Positions 17,812 through 26,796 of a stretch of DNA of 64,000 bases are shown here, piece after piece; position 1 is the stretch's first letter; each line of letters starts with the position of its first letter. Made by a program: the position numbers and the translations under genes. The notes under the pieces are model-generated. The model had not been told where the DNA came from and ran no database searches. It saw only the letters and a list, made by a program, of their open reading frames with translations. The DNA lies in assembly GCA_009363175.1 (NCBI GenBank), contig CP045205.1, forward strand, positions 2,666,001 to 2,730,000. The letters are read 5' to 3'. Origin of the DNA: Citrobacter telavivensis (GTDB lineage Bacteria; Pseudomonadota; Gammaproteobacteria; Enterobacterales; Enterobacteriaceae).

Positions 17812-18222
17812 GTGCGGCTTAATGTAAACAGAATCAATATTGTACTTAGCAAGTATTAATTTAAGCTCAGTAAAGATATAAGAATTATCCCCGCCTTATT
17901 TAACAAGTAAAATATAAAAACAACATGGTACTTTTACAAATAAAAAGAGATATACATTCTCTATTTTTCCGACTATATTGAGCGAGAGAGGTTTCTACTT
18001 CTCTTTCTTAGTTAATGGAATCATTTACTGTTTCGAACGTATTTTTACCTTTAACATATGGCCATTATTCTGAATTTTACAGTTTCAGTGGTTTTCAGTG
18101 CGCTTTATTTTATATTCTGCCGATTTTTACATGGCGCAGGACGAAAATATTTCTTTTGAAAACAAAGGGAGTTACTGCCAGGTGAAGTGATTATTTAATT
18201 AATAGGAATAATGGCGATTGGA

Positions 18223-18243
18223 TGCCAATTATCTTAATTGGCA
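18223..18243. promoter_or_regulatory. Perfect palindrome, possible operator
   Basis: TGCCAATTA, TCT, TAATTGGCA: 9-base arms with a 3-base centre. It lies about 170 bases before the autotransporter start and fits a binding site for a dimeric regulator. The regulator is unknown. Confidence 0.5.
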
Positions 18244-18305
18244 AAACGGTACTCCATTTTTAATGGTTTAGTACTCGTGAAATATTACTTAATAAAAAGA
18301 TGATG

Positions 18306-18329
18306 TAATGGTTCTGCCTGGAACCATTA
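18306..18329. other. Hairpin in the autotransporter leader
   Basis: TAATGGTTC, loop TGCCTG, GAACCATTA: a 9-base stem 85 bases before the autotransporter start. No T run follows, so a simple terminator is unlikely. It could be part of the 5' leader of the mRNA. Confidence 0.5.
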
Positions 18330-18348
18330 GCAGGGAAACGTTTATTTC

Positions 18349-18411
18349 ATGGATCTCGAAAAGAATATTGCAGAGACACCAGGAAGGAACATGCTTGATC
18401 TGGAGGACTGA
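18349..18411 (+). CDS. Possible 20-residue leader peptide
   Basis: ATG at 18349 opens a 20-codon frame (MDLEKNIAETPGRNMLDLED) that stops at 18409-18411, four bases before the GTG of the autotransporter. The AGGGA site upstream is about ten bases away. The last codons cover the GGAGG site of the autotransporter, so ribosomes reading the leader could couple the two. It is acidic and shows no run of one amino acid. It may be chance. Confidence 0.25.
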   Translation: MDLEKNIAETPGRNMLDLED

Positions 18412-18414
18412 CAA

Positions 18415-21400
18415 GTGACTCAAAGGAAATTGAAACAATTATTAATAGCTGCATCAGGTTGTGCCGCAATATGCGCTTTCCCTGTTGACGCTGTGGAATT
18501 AGTGGACCGTGAGTTCATCACCGGAGTATCCCCCATTAATTCCGGGAACCACACCGTAAGTGGAGACGATGACAACGTTACGTTAGATGCCAGTGGATTA
18601 ACCACATCAGTTGCATACCAGCGTGCGATTATCAGCACCCTGAATGGTACGGTAAGGATTGCTATCTCTCAGGATAAAACCTTAACGGTGATAGGACACA
18701 ATAATAATTCTACTGCCGAAAACAGTTCGGCGTTATATGCCTGGCAAAGAGACACATATCCCGGTAGCTCTATCATTTTTACTGGGGGCAATGTTGTTGT
18801 CAGCAATACGGTTCCTGGATCTTCCTCTGACATCTATGCCATCTACGCCGGTCCGGGCGGGAAATTGAATTTCCTCAGTGATGGAGATAACAAAATCAAT
18901 CTCAAAGTGGATATGTCTGCGCAAGAGGGGGCCGGAACCCATCGCACGGGCATTGCTCTTCATAATGGTGAACTGGATTTTGATGGTGGTCGGTTTGAGG
19001 TTTACGTAGATGGTGCGCCTGGAAGTCATTCTATCGACGGACGCAACGGAATAACCATCGCTGCAGGGAGTAAGATGAATGTTAAGGCTGACAGCATTCA
19101 TATTGAAACGAATCAAATGGCTATTGGGGTAACGGGGAGCACTGGCTCGAGTCGTCCGGCCGCTCCCTATGGTGTTTTAAATGAAGTGAACTTCGAGGCA
19201 GATTCCATTTATCTGAAAGGTTCTCAGGGAATTATTTCCATGTTGAACGACAACCTCGGAAGCCACACCCGTTTCACGTTCAGCGGCAGGACGGTTATAG
19301 AGGCCATCGCCAATACAGGCCCATGGGCTTTTCCCGGTGATTATGTGGGCGGGCACATTATTGCGGGCAACGCGACAGACTTTGAATTCAATGGCGACGT
19401 GACATTGACGGGGGAAGATCTGACGTCACTTGGCACAAGCCCTGGGCATGAACTCAAAGGCGTTACGCTTGTTAATAGATCAAAACTCGTCGCTAATGAT
19501 GATTTCAATCTCCGGAGCAACGGTGGTCATCAGAACACGGGTTTACGGATACTGGAAAGTCAGGCCCAGTTCAAAGGGCAAACACACATCTCCCTGTCAA
19601 ATGGTATCGAATCGGCTACCGGGATCCACATTGATGGTCAACCCGGAATGACCACTCACGCTGAATTTCAGGATGACCTGACAATTTCAACTGCGGGTTC
19701 TCATGCGGCTAAAATTACCGGGATTGAAGTGCTCTCTGCGGGCACAGCAGATATCCAGAAAGGGTTGTTTATTAATGATAACCCGTCAATTGACTGGTCT
19801 CTTTTTTCAACGGGCGCCGACAGCCGGATCGATGCAAACTCATCGGGATCCGGGACCGTACAGGTTGAAGGTAATATTGGCGCGGCTGACAGCGGCACGC
19901 TGGAGATGACACTCAACAATGCAAACTCGTGGTTAAAGGCTGCCAGTTATACCGCACGTGATACGGCCAGGGTTGGCATCCTGAACATGAATATCTCCAA
20001 CGGTGCGGTGTGGGAGGTGACCGGTAATTCGTACGTCACGAATCTGCTGTTGCAGGGAGGGCGCGTTAATATGCTTGCGCCGGGCAGTTCTGGCGCGTTT
20101 AAGACATTGACCGTCGAAGGCAATTATAGCGGCGGTGGAACCCTGACAATGAACACGGCGCTCGGAAGTGATAACTCAGCGACGGACAAACTCATCGTCG
20201 AGGGAAATACTTCCGGCCATACCCTGGTGGCAATCAACAATATCGGCGGTATGGGCGCGCAGACGGTTGAAGGGATTGAAATTGTCAATGTTGCAGGAAC
20301 CTCCGACGGAACTTTCGAAAAAGAGAGCCGTATTGTCGCCGGGGCGTACGATTATGATGTGGTCAGGCGCGGCAGCAACTGGTATTTAAGCAGCACAGTG
20401 GATCCCGTTGACCCGGTTGACCCGAACGATCCTACTGACCCGGGTGCGCCTGCTTCGCCAGAAACCCCGCAACTACCGGTACACCCGGGAGGCTCATCAC
20501 AGATTCGCCCGGAATTCGGCAGCTATCTGGCAAACAACCTGGCTGCAAATACCTTGTTCATCTCGCGACTGCACGATCGTCCTGGCGAAACGCAGTATAC
20601 CGATGTGCTAACCGGTGAGAAAAAAACCACCAGCATGTGGATACGTAACGTGGGGATCCATACACGGTTTCACGACAGCAGCGAACAGTTAAAAACCCAG
20701 AGTAATAACTATGTGCTGCAGATGGGGGGCGATCTGGCGCAGTGGAGTTCGGATGGTCTGGACCGCTGGCATCTTGGGCTCATGGCGGGCTATGCCAACA
20801 GCCGTAGCCGCACCACGTCGACGTTAAATAACCATAATTCCCGTGGTAAGGTCGACGGCTACAGCGTGGGTCTGTATGGCACGTGGTATGAAAACGAGCT
20901 TGATAAATCAGGGGGTTATGTAGACACCTGGATGCTCTACAACTGGTTTGATAACACCGTCGATGGTCAGTATCAGGCAAGTGAGGCGTATAAATCCAAA
21001 GGTATCACGGCTGCGGTTGAGGCGGGTTACAGCCTGAAGGTCGGAGAAAGTCAGCAATTGACCTACTGGATCCAGCCCAAAGCGCAGGTCGTCTGGATGG
21101 ATGTGCAGGCGGACGATCATCGGGAACGTTACGGTACGCAGGTCAAGGTGGATAGCACCGGTAATCTGATGACCAGTCTGGGTGCCAGAGCATACTTCAA
21201 TCGTAAACCCACCGGTGAAGAAGACAGAATGGCAGGCATTCAGCCATTTGTTGAAGCGAACTGGATCCACAACTCACACAGCCCGCGAGTGACAATGGGT
21301 GAGGTGCAAAATGACGTCCAGGGAGTGAAAGACCTGGCTGAACTGAAAGTGGGTGTGGAAGGGCAACTGACTTCTCGATTGACCGTCTGGGGAAATGTCT

Positions 21401-21468
21401 CCGGGCAAATGGGCAGCGACAGCTATCGCAATGCGCAGGGAATGGTAGGCGTGAAATACCACTGGTAA
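18415..21468 (+). CDS. Type Va autotransporter (AIDA/pertactin type)
   Basis: Protein of 1017 residues for export to the cell surface. A signal peptide covers about residues 1-26 (positive start, hydrophobic core, VDA site). The passenger from about 27 to 660 has the Gly/Asn/Ser-rich pattern of a right-handed beta-helix. A Pro/Asp-rich linker (DPVDPVDPNDPTDPG) lies near residue 665. The last ~280 residues form the beta-barrel and end GMVGVKYHW, the aromatic end needed for Bam insertion. There is no RGD motif or protease triad that I can see, so an adhesin is more likely than an enzyme. The start is GTG at 18415 with GGAGG nearby. Confidence 0.92.
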   Translation: MTQRKLKQLLIAASGCAAICAFPVDAVELVDREFITGVSPINSGNHTVSGDDDNVTLDASGLTTSVAYQRAIISTLNGTVRIAISQDKTLTVIGHNNNSTAENSSALYAWQRDTYPGSSIIFTGGNVVVSNTVPGSSSDIYAIYAGPGGKLNFLSDGDNKINLKVDMSAQEGAGTHRTGIALHNGELDFDGGRFEVYVDGAPGSHSIDGRNGITIAAGSKMNVKADSIHIETNQMAIGVTGSTGSSRPAAPYGVLNEVNFEADSIYLKGSQGIISMLNDNLGSHTRFTFSGRTVIEAIANTGPWAFPGDYVGGHIIAGNATDFEFNGDVTLTGEDLTSLGTSPGHELKGVTLVNRSKLVANDDFNLRSNGGHQNTGLRILESQAQFKGQTHISLSNGIESATGIHIDGQPGMTTHAEFQDDLTISTAGSHAAKITGIEVLSAGTADIQKGLFINDNPSIDWSLFSTGADSRIDANSSGSGTVQVEGNIGAADSGTLEMTLNNANSWLKAASYTARDTARVGILNMNISNGAVWEVTGNSYVTNLLLQGGRVNMLAPGSSGAFKTLTVEGNYSGGGTLTMNTALGSDNSATDKLIVEGNTSGHTLVAINNIGGMGAQTVEGIEIVNVAGTSDGTFEKESRIVAGAYDYDVVRRGSNWYLSSTVDPVDPVDPNDPTDPGAPASPETPQLPVHPGGSSQIRPEFGSYLANNLAANTLFISRLHDRPGETQYTDVLTGEKKTTSMWIRNVGIHTRFHDSSEQLKTQSNNYVLQMGGDLAQWSSDGLDRWHLGLMAGYANSRSRTTSTLNNHNSRGKVDGYSVGLYGTWYENELDKSGGYVDTWMLYNWFDNTVDGQYQASEAYKSKGITAAVEAGYSLKVGESQQLTYWIQPKAQVVWMDVQADDHRERYGTQVKVDSTGNLMTSLGARAYFNRKPTGEEDRMAGIQPFVEANWIHNSHSPRVTMGEVQNDVQGVKDLAELKVGVEGQLTSRLTVWGNVSGQMGSDSYRNAQGMVGVKYHW

Positions 21469-21630
21469 GTGGAAGGGAGAGGGGCAGGGGAAACCTGCTC
21501 CTTATTCGTTCGGGATTGACTGGGCTCTGTTCCAGCAAATAGCAAAAGATCGGTCGTCTATCTCAGTTTCAAAGGGTATCTTTAGCGTGAGCTAGGAATT
21601 CCCTGCATCCGTTGCCATGAGAGAACGACC

Positions 21631-22437
21631 ATGAAAAGAGAAGTTCACCAGGTTAAGCAGCACCGCTGCGTGGTACCTGATGTTGAAATCCTGTCGTTAT
21701 ATTCAGAGCGTGCTTTCCCGCGCCATTCACATGATCAATTCGGCATTGGGGTTTTCATCCAGGGTAGCCAACGCTCATGGAGTAATATCGGCAATGTGCA
21801 CGCGGTGGCAGGGGATATCATTATGGTCAACCCCGGCGAAATTCACGACGGGATCCCAGCGTCAGGTCCCCGGGGCTGGCATATGCTCTATATCAATCCC
21901 GACGCCTTCATAAAGGAATGGAATGCTGACTTACCGGCAGACGATTTAATCCTGAAACCCGTGGTTAACGATCCTGCTCTTGGCCTGATGATTCGACAGT
22001 TTTTTAGCCAATTGGCTGCCGGCGCGCCTGACACCATGGCGATTGAAGAGGCGATCATGCGCTGTCTGATGCAGGCCGGACAGTATCACACCTTATCTGC
22101 TGCACAGCGTATTCCGTATTCTCCGACGGTACGGCTTGCCAAAGCGTTCATCGATGATGCCCCGGAAGAAAACATTACGTTGACTGGGCTCGCCAGCCTG
22201 TGCGACATCACCCGATTCCAGCTCATTCGCCGCTTTTCCCGTGAAGTGGGCATAACGCCGCATGCTTATCTTTTACAGTCCCGGGTCCGTCTGGCAAAAC
22301 AACTCTTATCACAAGGCAAGAGAACGGTTGATGTTGCGATGATGGCGGGTTTTTCCGATCAGAGCCACCTCACCCGCGCGTTTCAGAAACAGACTGGCAT
22401 AACGCCGGGGCAATATCGCTACGCCGTGGTTAATTAA
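21631..22437 (+). CDS. AraC-family transcriptional regulator
   Basis: Regulator of 268 residues. The N-terminal cupin domain carries the ligand-binding HxH pattern (FPRHSHDQFGIGVF) and the VAGDIIMVNPGEIHDG strand. Two helix-turn-helix motifs of AraC type lie in about residues 170-265 (ITLTGLASLCDITRFQLIRRF, then VDVAMMAGFSDQSHLTRAF with ITPGQYR). The layout AraC then LysE suggests that it controls the exporter 85 bases downstream. The effector is not known. Confidence 0.9.
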   Translation: MKREVHQVKQHRCVVPDVEILSLYSERAFPRHSHDQFGIGVFIQGSQRSWSNIGNVHAVAGDIIMVNPGEIHDGIPASGPRGWHMLYINPDAFIKEWNADLPADDLILKPVVNDPALGLMIRQFFSQLAAGAPDTMAIEEAIMRCLMQAGQYHTLSAAQRIPYSPTVRLAKAFIDDAPEENITLTGLASLCDITRFQLIRRFSREVGITPHAYLLQSRVRLAKQLLSQGKRTVDVAMMAGFSDQSHLTRAFQKQTGITPGQYRYAVVN

Positions 22438-22522
22438 CGGTACTGCAATTTATTACAAGATCTGTAAGTCTGTCCTGATAAACACTGACTGCTCCTGTTA
22501 TGTGTCTATCAGAGATAATGCT

Positions 22523-23149
22523 ATGCAGATCGGTATCGAATTCTTATTAACCTCATTTATTGTGATTATTTCACCGGGAACGGGGGCTATTTACACTATT
22601 GTGATGGGCTTATCGCGTGGTGTGGCATTGAGTCTGCTGGCCGCCGTGGGATGTAATCTGGGGATCATTCCACACATGTTGGCCGCTATCACGGGATTAG
22701 CCGCCATATTCTACTCCAGTGAAATGGCATTCACTGTCATCAAATATGCCGGAGTCTTGTGGTTGCTGTACATGGCGTGGAATATCATAAAGGAGAAATC
22801 GACGTTACAACCCGATGATTGCGAAGTGACTCAGTCAGGCGTGAAAGTGATCCTGCATGCGATATTCATTAATCTGTTAAATCCTAAGCTGTCTCTCTTC
22901 TTTCTGGCCTTCTTACCCCAGTTTATTCAAACTACGTCAACTGCACCTGCAACGGACATGCTGATATTGAGCCTGATATTCATGTTAATGACGCTGCTCG
23001 TGTTTATGCTTTATGGTGCTTTTTCATCCTTTATGCGTCGCAAAGTACTAAACCATCCCACGATTTTGTCAGGATTACGGATCCTGTTTTCGTGTGGTTT
23101 TGTAAGTCTGGCAGTGAATTTATTTTTAACACAGCAAGGCCTGGGGTAG
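22523..23149 (+). CDS. LysE/RhtB-family amino-acid exporter
   Basis: Inner-membrane protein of 208 residues with five to six hydrophobic helices. The family signature at the N-terminus is IISPGTGAIYTIVMGLSRG, a common variant of the SPGPN motif. The frame opens at GTG 22502, but ATG 22523 starts at the usual family N-terminus and is preferred. Substrate cannot be told from sequence. The neighbouring AraC gene is likely its regulator, and the RidA-like gene across the hairpin also points to amino-acid metabolism. Confidence 0.88.
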   Translation: MQIGIEFLLTSFIVIISPGTGAIYTIVMGLSRGVALSLLAAVGCNLGIIPHMLAAITGLAAIFYSSEMAFTVIKYAGVLWLLYMAWNIIKEKSTLQPDDCEVTQSGVKVILHAIFINLLNPKLSLFFLAFLPQFIQTTSTAPATDMLILSLIFMLMTLLVFMLYGAFSSFMRRKVLNHPTILSGLRILFSCGFVSLAVNLFLTQQGLG

Positions 23150-23199
23150 TAATGTCAATGGCATGCTATTTCTGCGTGAAGCTTATTCATGAGGACCTG

Positions 23200-23234
23200 T
23201 TCTTACGGCGCGATCGTTTATCACGCCGTAAGAA
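23200..23234. terminator. Long hairpin between converging lysE-like and ridA-like genes
   Basis: TTCTTACGGCG and CGCCGTAAGAA form a perfect 11-base stem with a 13-base loop. It sits between two convergent genes and could end transcription from both sides. The AAGAA flank gives a short T-rich tract on the minus strand only. Confidence 0.65.
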
Positions 23235-23258
23235 TGGTCTGTAATACGATGGGGAATA

Positions 23259-23624
23259 TTATCGGCAAGCAATGGCGTCAAGTTGAAACAGCATCCCTGA
23301 TGCCCCGCCGCGATGGGCAAATTCAGTCTGAATGGATTTTCTGGCAGGAAATTGACCGTTGAATCGTTGCTTCATGACTTTCTCCATGACCGGAATATCC
23401 CACACGTCGCGAAACAGGGCGTCAATTTTCACGACTGACTCCAGTGTCAGGCCGATAGTGCTGAGTCTTTCACTCAGATTATCAAAAGCGCCATTGATTT
23501 GTGCCTCAATGGGCTGTCCGATATTTCCGACACAGTAGCTCACAAAGACAAACCCACCAGCTTCAACCATTCCGGCAAGTGCCCAGTCTTCATTTATTTC
23601 ATGCCTGGTTATTGTCGCCATCAT
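23259..23624 (-). CDS. RidA/YjgF-family protein
   Basis: Protein of 121 residues of the Rid family. True RidA removes reactive enamine/imine intermediates from PLP enzymes and needs a conserved Arg. Here Arg lies in FPARKSIQTEFAHRGG, near the expected place, but the flanking sequence differs from classical RidA, so it may belong to another Rid subfamily. Two ATG codons lie in tandem (MM); either may be used. It converges with the LysE-like gene. Confidence 0.85.
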   Translation of the reverse strand: MMATITRHEINEDWALAGMVEAGGFVFVSYCVGNIGQPIEAQINGAFDNLSERLSTIGLTLESVVKIDALFRDVWDIPVMEKVMKQRFNGQFPARKSIQTEFAHRGGASGMLFQLDAIACR

Positions 23625-24431
23625 TCACCCCTATTACCCTTTAGTTTTACGCGGTTATTCTCTGCCATCATACTATCTCCACGCATTGTAGTAATAAAGG
23701 CGTATTTCAGGCCGGAGAAATAAAAAAGTAAGGCGACTCGCGCCCGTCGTTGTTATGCTTTATGCATACACCCGCGCTCTCATTGACAGCGCTACCAGAC
23801 TGCTGTCATTTCGCTAAACCTGACCTTACACTTCTCGGACCTTCCAGTGAATTGGAATTATTTTATTTTAGCAAGCCAGTCAAGTGTTAAGTAAAAGTAA
23901 CAAATTTAAGCTTCTTATTGCCTCGGGCAATGCCTTGAATCTTATTCTGATGCAATGGCAGAAGGCATGATATCTCAGGTTTCAATACTCGGATCCTGTA
24001 ATGTAACCCACGGGTTCTTTTATAGCATGTAATAATAACGATTATGTAAGCGGCGGGGGTTATGGGATTTGAAGTGAGAGAAATCGGAACATCAAATGAT
24101 ACTGGTATCAGATTATTAAAACAGGGTAAATATTTATGCATTTCCTGTGTTATTGTTTTGTGTCAGATAGAGTATTTCAATGCTTTTTGTGTTAAATGTC
24201 CTCTCTGACTGGCTTAAATTAGCAATCATGAAAGCTTTTCTGTACCTTGTTTATCGTAGTTTTGTGTATTAATTACTTAATGTTACAGGTGTATACTCTT
24301 TTAAATCATGAGCTTAAAGAACTTCATTTTTTCGTGAGATTTCTGATGTTTCTCATTTAAGGTCGTTTAAGGCTATTTAAAATGACAATTTAAGATATCT
24401 ACAGCAATAATCAATGTAACAAGAACAGGAA
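23625..24431. other. Large AT-rich region without supported genes
   Basis: About 800 bases, low in GC, with stops in all frames at short intervals. A minus-strand frame of 84 codons (23887-24141) shows no family pattern and is not called. Close to the right end there are 10-base repeats with TTTAAGG (24355-24384). It probably holds control elements of the broken surface-protein gene that follows, or decayed sequence. Confidence 0.5.
24355..24393. repeat. Phased TTTAAGG repeats
   Basis: TTTAA occurs at 24356, 24366 and 24376 with exactly 10-base spacing, and again at 24389. The units are ATTTAAGGTC, GTTTAAGGCT and ATTTAAAATG. Spacing by one helical turn suggests a bent or cooperative protein-binding site upstream of the 24.5-kb gene remnant. 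Confidence 0.45.
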
Positions 24432-24504
24432 GTGTCTCTGTTGCTTGGCTTATCTATTCTCAAAATAAAATTTCATACGTGTCAGTCTATGCGAAAGGAA
24501 TCGT

Positions 24505-24998
24505 CTATGCCTGTGAAAACGGTAATAAATAAAACGTTGTTGACGGCATCTGCAATTACTGCACTGTTCAGTCAACATACCGCAGGTGAGAGTGGCACCA
24601 TTAATGTTACCGGGAATATGACAGCCAGTATCTGTGGAGACAGGCCCGACGGGCGGCTGCACGAATAGCCCGGCTACCGTGATATAGATTAACGTTAGTG
24701 TCCCAATGCTCATTGTCGCAGCAGGTACAAAAGAACGTCGTTTCGTATGATGGTGGTAAAAATGTGGTTGACGGGCGTGATATTTAACTGAAGTACAGCG
24801 GCAACCGGATCTATATTGACGAAACAACCGGAGCAGTACAGGAAGTCATGGTCAGGTATGTCATGGGCAGGGTCGATACCACTTTATACATCCATCAGCC
24901 AGGTCATGTTTACGGCGAATTATATCCAGTCCAGTCCCATCAGTTCAGATGATCATAATGATAGCGGACCGGCTTCTTGGAAGACAATATCTGGGTAA
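24505..24998 (+). pseudogene. Decayed secreted surface or fimbrial-type subunit gene
   Basis: ATG 24507 with a GGAATCG-like site opens a protein with a clear signal peptide (MPVKTVINKTLLTASAITALF, cleaved near AGES) and then GTINVTGNMTASIC, like the start of many fimbrial subunits. The frame breaks after 53 codons. Continuing in other frames gives plausible but interrupted stretches, for example GPTGGCTNSPATVI, QKNVVSYDGGKNVVDGRD, SGNRIYIDETTGAVQEVMV and FTANYIQSSP. At least two frame changes and several stops are needed, so the gene is broken. The fimbrial assignment is tentative, based on the start pattern and on the regulators next to it. Confidence 0.5.
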
Positions 24999-25069
24999 CG
25001 TACAATTGATATATTTCGCATGCGCTTTTAAGCATTAAAATATCGTTATTACGAATGGGGTGATGCACG

Positions 25070-25582
25070 ATGCATATATTTTCATATGACCAGTATTTTA
25101 TTACCGGCTTGCAGCAAGTGTTGTTCTTTACCGGTCTTGATAAATCACCTGATATTGTTGTTTTTGATCCGGGAGGAGGGGCTGTGTATATTACAAACAG
25201 TGTAGAATGTCTTCGTGCGGGTTCATCAGATACGTTAACTCATTTTACACAAATACGGTGCTATTCATTGATCAAAAACGCGCCTCTGACTGAGTACTTT
25301 TACGTGCTGGACCAGGTCAAGCAGAATAAACGAATCCCGTTGCATACCCGGTCATTGTCGAACAGGGAACGGGTAATCATTGAATATTATCTGGCGGGAC
25401 TGGGAAAAAGGGCAATTGCACGAACCATGCTGCTTAGCGAGGGAGCTGTCAGCAATAGCCAGTTAAGAGCACTGCGGAAAATGAACATGAAAAATATTCC
25501 ATTGTTTTTGCAAGTAATGCGTAACTGGTGTGCATTCAGAGCGAAATACACCTGTGAATGCAATGTCACTTTTCTGTCATAG
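25070..25582 (+). CDS. LuxR-type helix-turn-helix regulator
   Basis: Protein of 170 residues. The C-terminal LuxR-type helix-turn-helix spans about residues 98-150 (LSNRERVIIEYYLAGLGKRA, then AVSNSQLRALRKMNMK). The N-terminal half (about 1-90) has no complete receiver domain and no clear phosphorylation Asp, so it is probably not a standard two-component regulator. Such stand-alone LuxR proteins often govern fimbrial or adhesin genes, and a broken secreted-subunit gene lies just upstream. The target is not known. The start is supported by a GGGGTG site. Confidence 0.75.
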   Translation: MHIFSYDQYFITGLQQVLFFTGLDKSPDIVVFDPGGGAVYITNSVECLRAGSSDTLTHFTQIRCYSLIKNAPLTEYFYVLDQVKQNKRIPLHTRSLSNRERVIIEYYLAGLGKRAIARTMLLSEGAVSNSQLRALRKMNMKNIPLFLQVMRNWCAFRAKYTCECNVTFLS

Positions 25583-26022
25583 ATTTTACGCATTAACGAT
25601 TATCCTGGAACCATAACCCGACATCACCAGGGCAGAATGCTCAGAGAGCGACATTGCGATGACAGCGTTGTTTGCCCAGAGAAACGAAGTGACAAAAGAG
25701 TGATGTCATGCCGCCAATCAGGAGTACCTGAGGATGAAGGCGATAAAAGCAACAAGTAAGAATACCAGGCAATTATAGACAGTAAAGTGCATGGCTATTA
25801 TGGTCTTCAGAACGTAGCGTTGCCCTCTTGTGGCAGGATAATGTCTGATTATGCGCGTTGTCAGATCTGTCACTGGATTTGTGATCTCGCGAAGTCGGCA
25901 GATAGTGATTTATCTGAAGGAAGAAATTCGTTGAGTCTCTCTGAAGCCAGGATCGCGTGAACCATACACGTGACAAAAATCCTTTTTTGGGGGATAACAG
26001 GACGCATCCAAAGGACATGGTG
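25583..26022. other. Gap between the LuxR-type and MarT-like genes
   Basis: About 440 bases without a supported gene. The plus frame that enters the MarT-like gene extends to GTG 25957, but the better start is at 26023. No terminator with a T run was seen after the LuxR-type gene. Confidence 0.45.
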
Positions 26023-26796
26023 ATGAAATTGTATTTAATAAATGGAACGGTAGAGTTCAATCCACAGACCCGAAGCCTGAAAAATCAATTGACTGGAGAT
26101 GTTGTTTATTTACAGCAGCCCGCCGCGATATGTTTCCTTTATCTGATCCTGAATCAGGGTGTGGTTATCAAGCAAAAGGAACTGGTAACCGAAGGCTGGA
26201 AAGAGCGTGACGTTGTGGCCATGCCAAATACGTTTTATCAGACTATTTTAACATTGCGTAAGGCACTGGAAGAGATAGGTTTACCCAGAAACATGGTAAA
26301 AACCATTTCCCGTCAGGGATTAACCTTGTCATCAACCATTGTGATTGAACCGCTTCCTCTCCAGAATATTACCGCTTGTGATAGTCCATCAATAAAGACG
26401 GTGGTCAGCGAAAACGTAGTATGCGAACAAACGCCAATACGAAAATCTCGCAGGTTAAGTATCGGAGTCGTATTTTTCTTTGTTGTGACGTTAATCAACG
26501 GCATGTTTATTTATCAGAATCGATTGAAAATGCCATTTCAGAATTTTGTGGCGATGCCTGTGGATAAAAAGACAGGCAACGATTGTCATGTCTATTATGA
26601 AGTGACGCAGCCAGTCACTGATAATTACGCTACGTTAATAAAAAAGCATCCGCATTTTTGCCAGAACAATAATTATATTTTTCTTACGGGCTACGCGAAA
26701 ACTGGACGTACTGCGGCATTTGTCTGTAATAAAGATGTGCGGTCTGACACAGAGGCATTTTGTTCATCTCATTTTTTCTGGAACCTAAGCCAATGA
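26023..26796 (+). CDS. ToxR/CadC/MarT-like membrane-bound transcriptional regulator
   Basis: Protein of 257 residues with an unusual one-piece layout. The cytoplasmic winged helix (about 1-110) shows LILNQGVVIKQKELVTEGW and FYQTILTLRKALEE with VKTISRQGLTL, the OmpR-type DNA-binding fold. A single membrane helix follows at about 146-165 (IGVVFFFVVTLINGMFIY). The periplasmic part has four Cys (about 188, 213, 235, 247), open to disulfide control. The start at 26023 is chosen for its AAGGA site; the frame is open back to 25957. It overlaps the FidL-like gene by four bases (ATGA). The pair resembles Salmonella MarT-FidL of SPI-3, where MarT activates the autotransporter misL. Confidence 0.85.
   Translation: MKLYLINGTVEFNPQTRSLKNQLTGDVVYLQQPAAICFLYLILNQGVVIKQKELVTEGWKERDVVAMPNTFYQTILTLRKALEEIGLPRNMVKTISRQGLTLSSTIVIEPLPLQNITACDSPSIKTVVSENVVCEQTPIRKSRRLSIGVVFFFVVTLINGMFIYQNRLKMPFQNFVAMPVDKKTGNDCHVYYEVTQPVTDNYATLIKKHPHFCQNNNYIFLTGYAKTGRTAAFVCNKDVRSDTEAFCSSHFFWNLSQ

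Larger units (their letters stand above)
17812..18414. other. Long AT-rich regulatory region before the autotransporter
   Basis: About 600 bases with no supported gene, strongly AT-rich. Structure seen within it: a 21-base palindrome at 18223-18243, a hairpin at 18306-18329 and a 20-codon open frame at 18349-18411. A region of this size and composition before a surface-protein gene is typical of H-NS silencing with a dedicated activator. That is inference. Confidence 0.6.

Noticed and set aside
23887..24141. 84-codon minus-strand frame in the AT-rich gap
   Set aside because: No ribosome-binding site, signal peptide or family pattern; AT-rich DNA yields such frames by chance.
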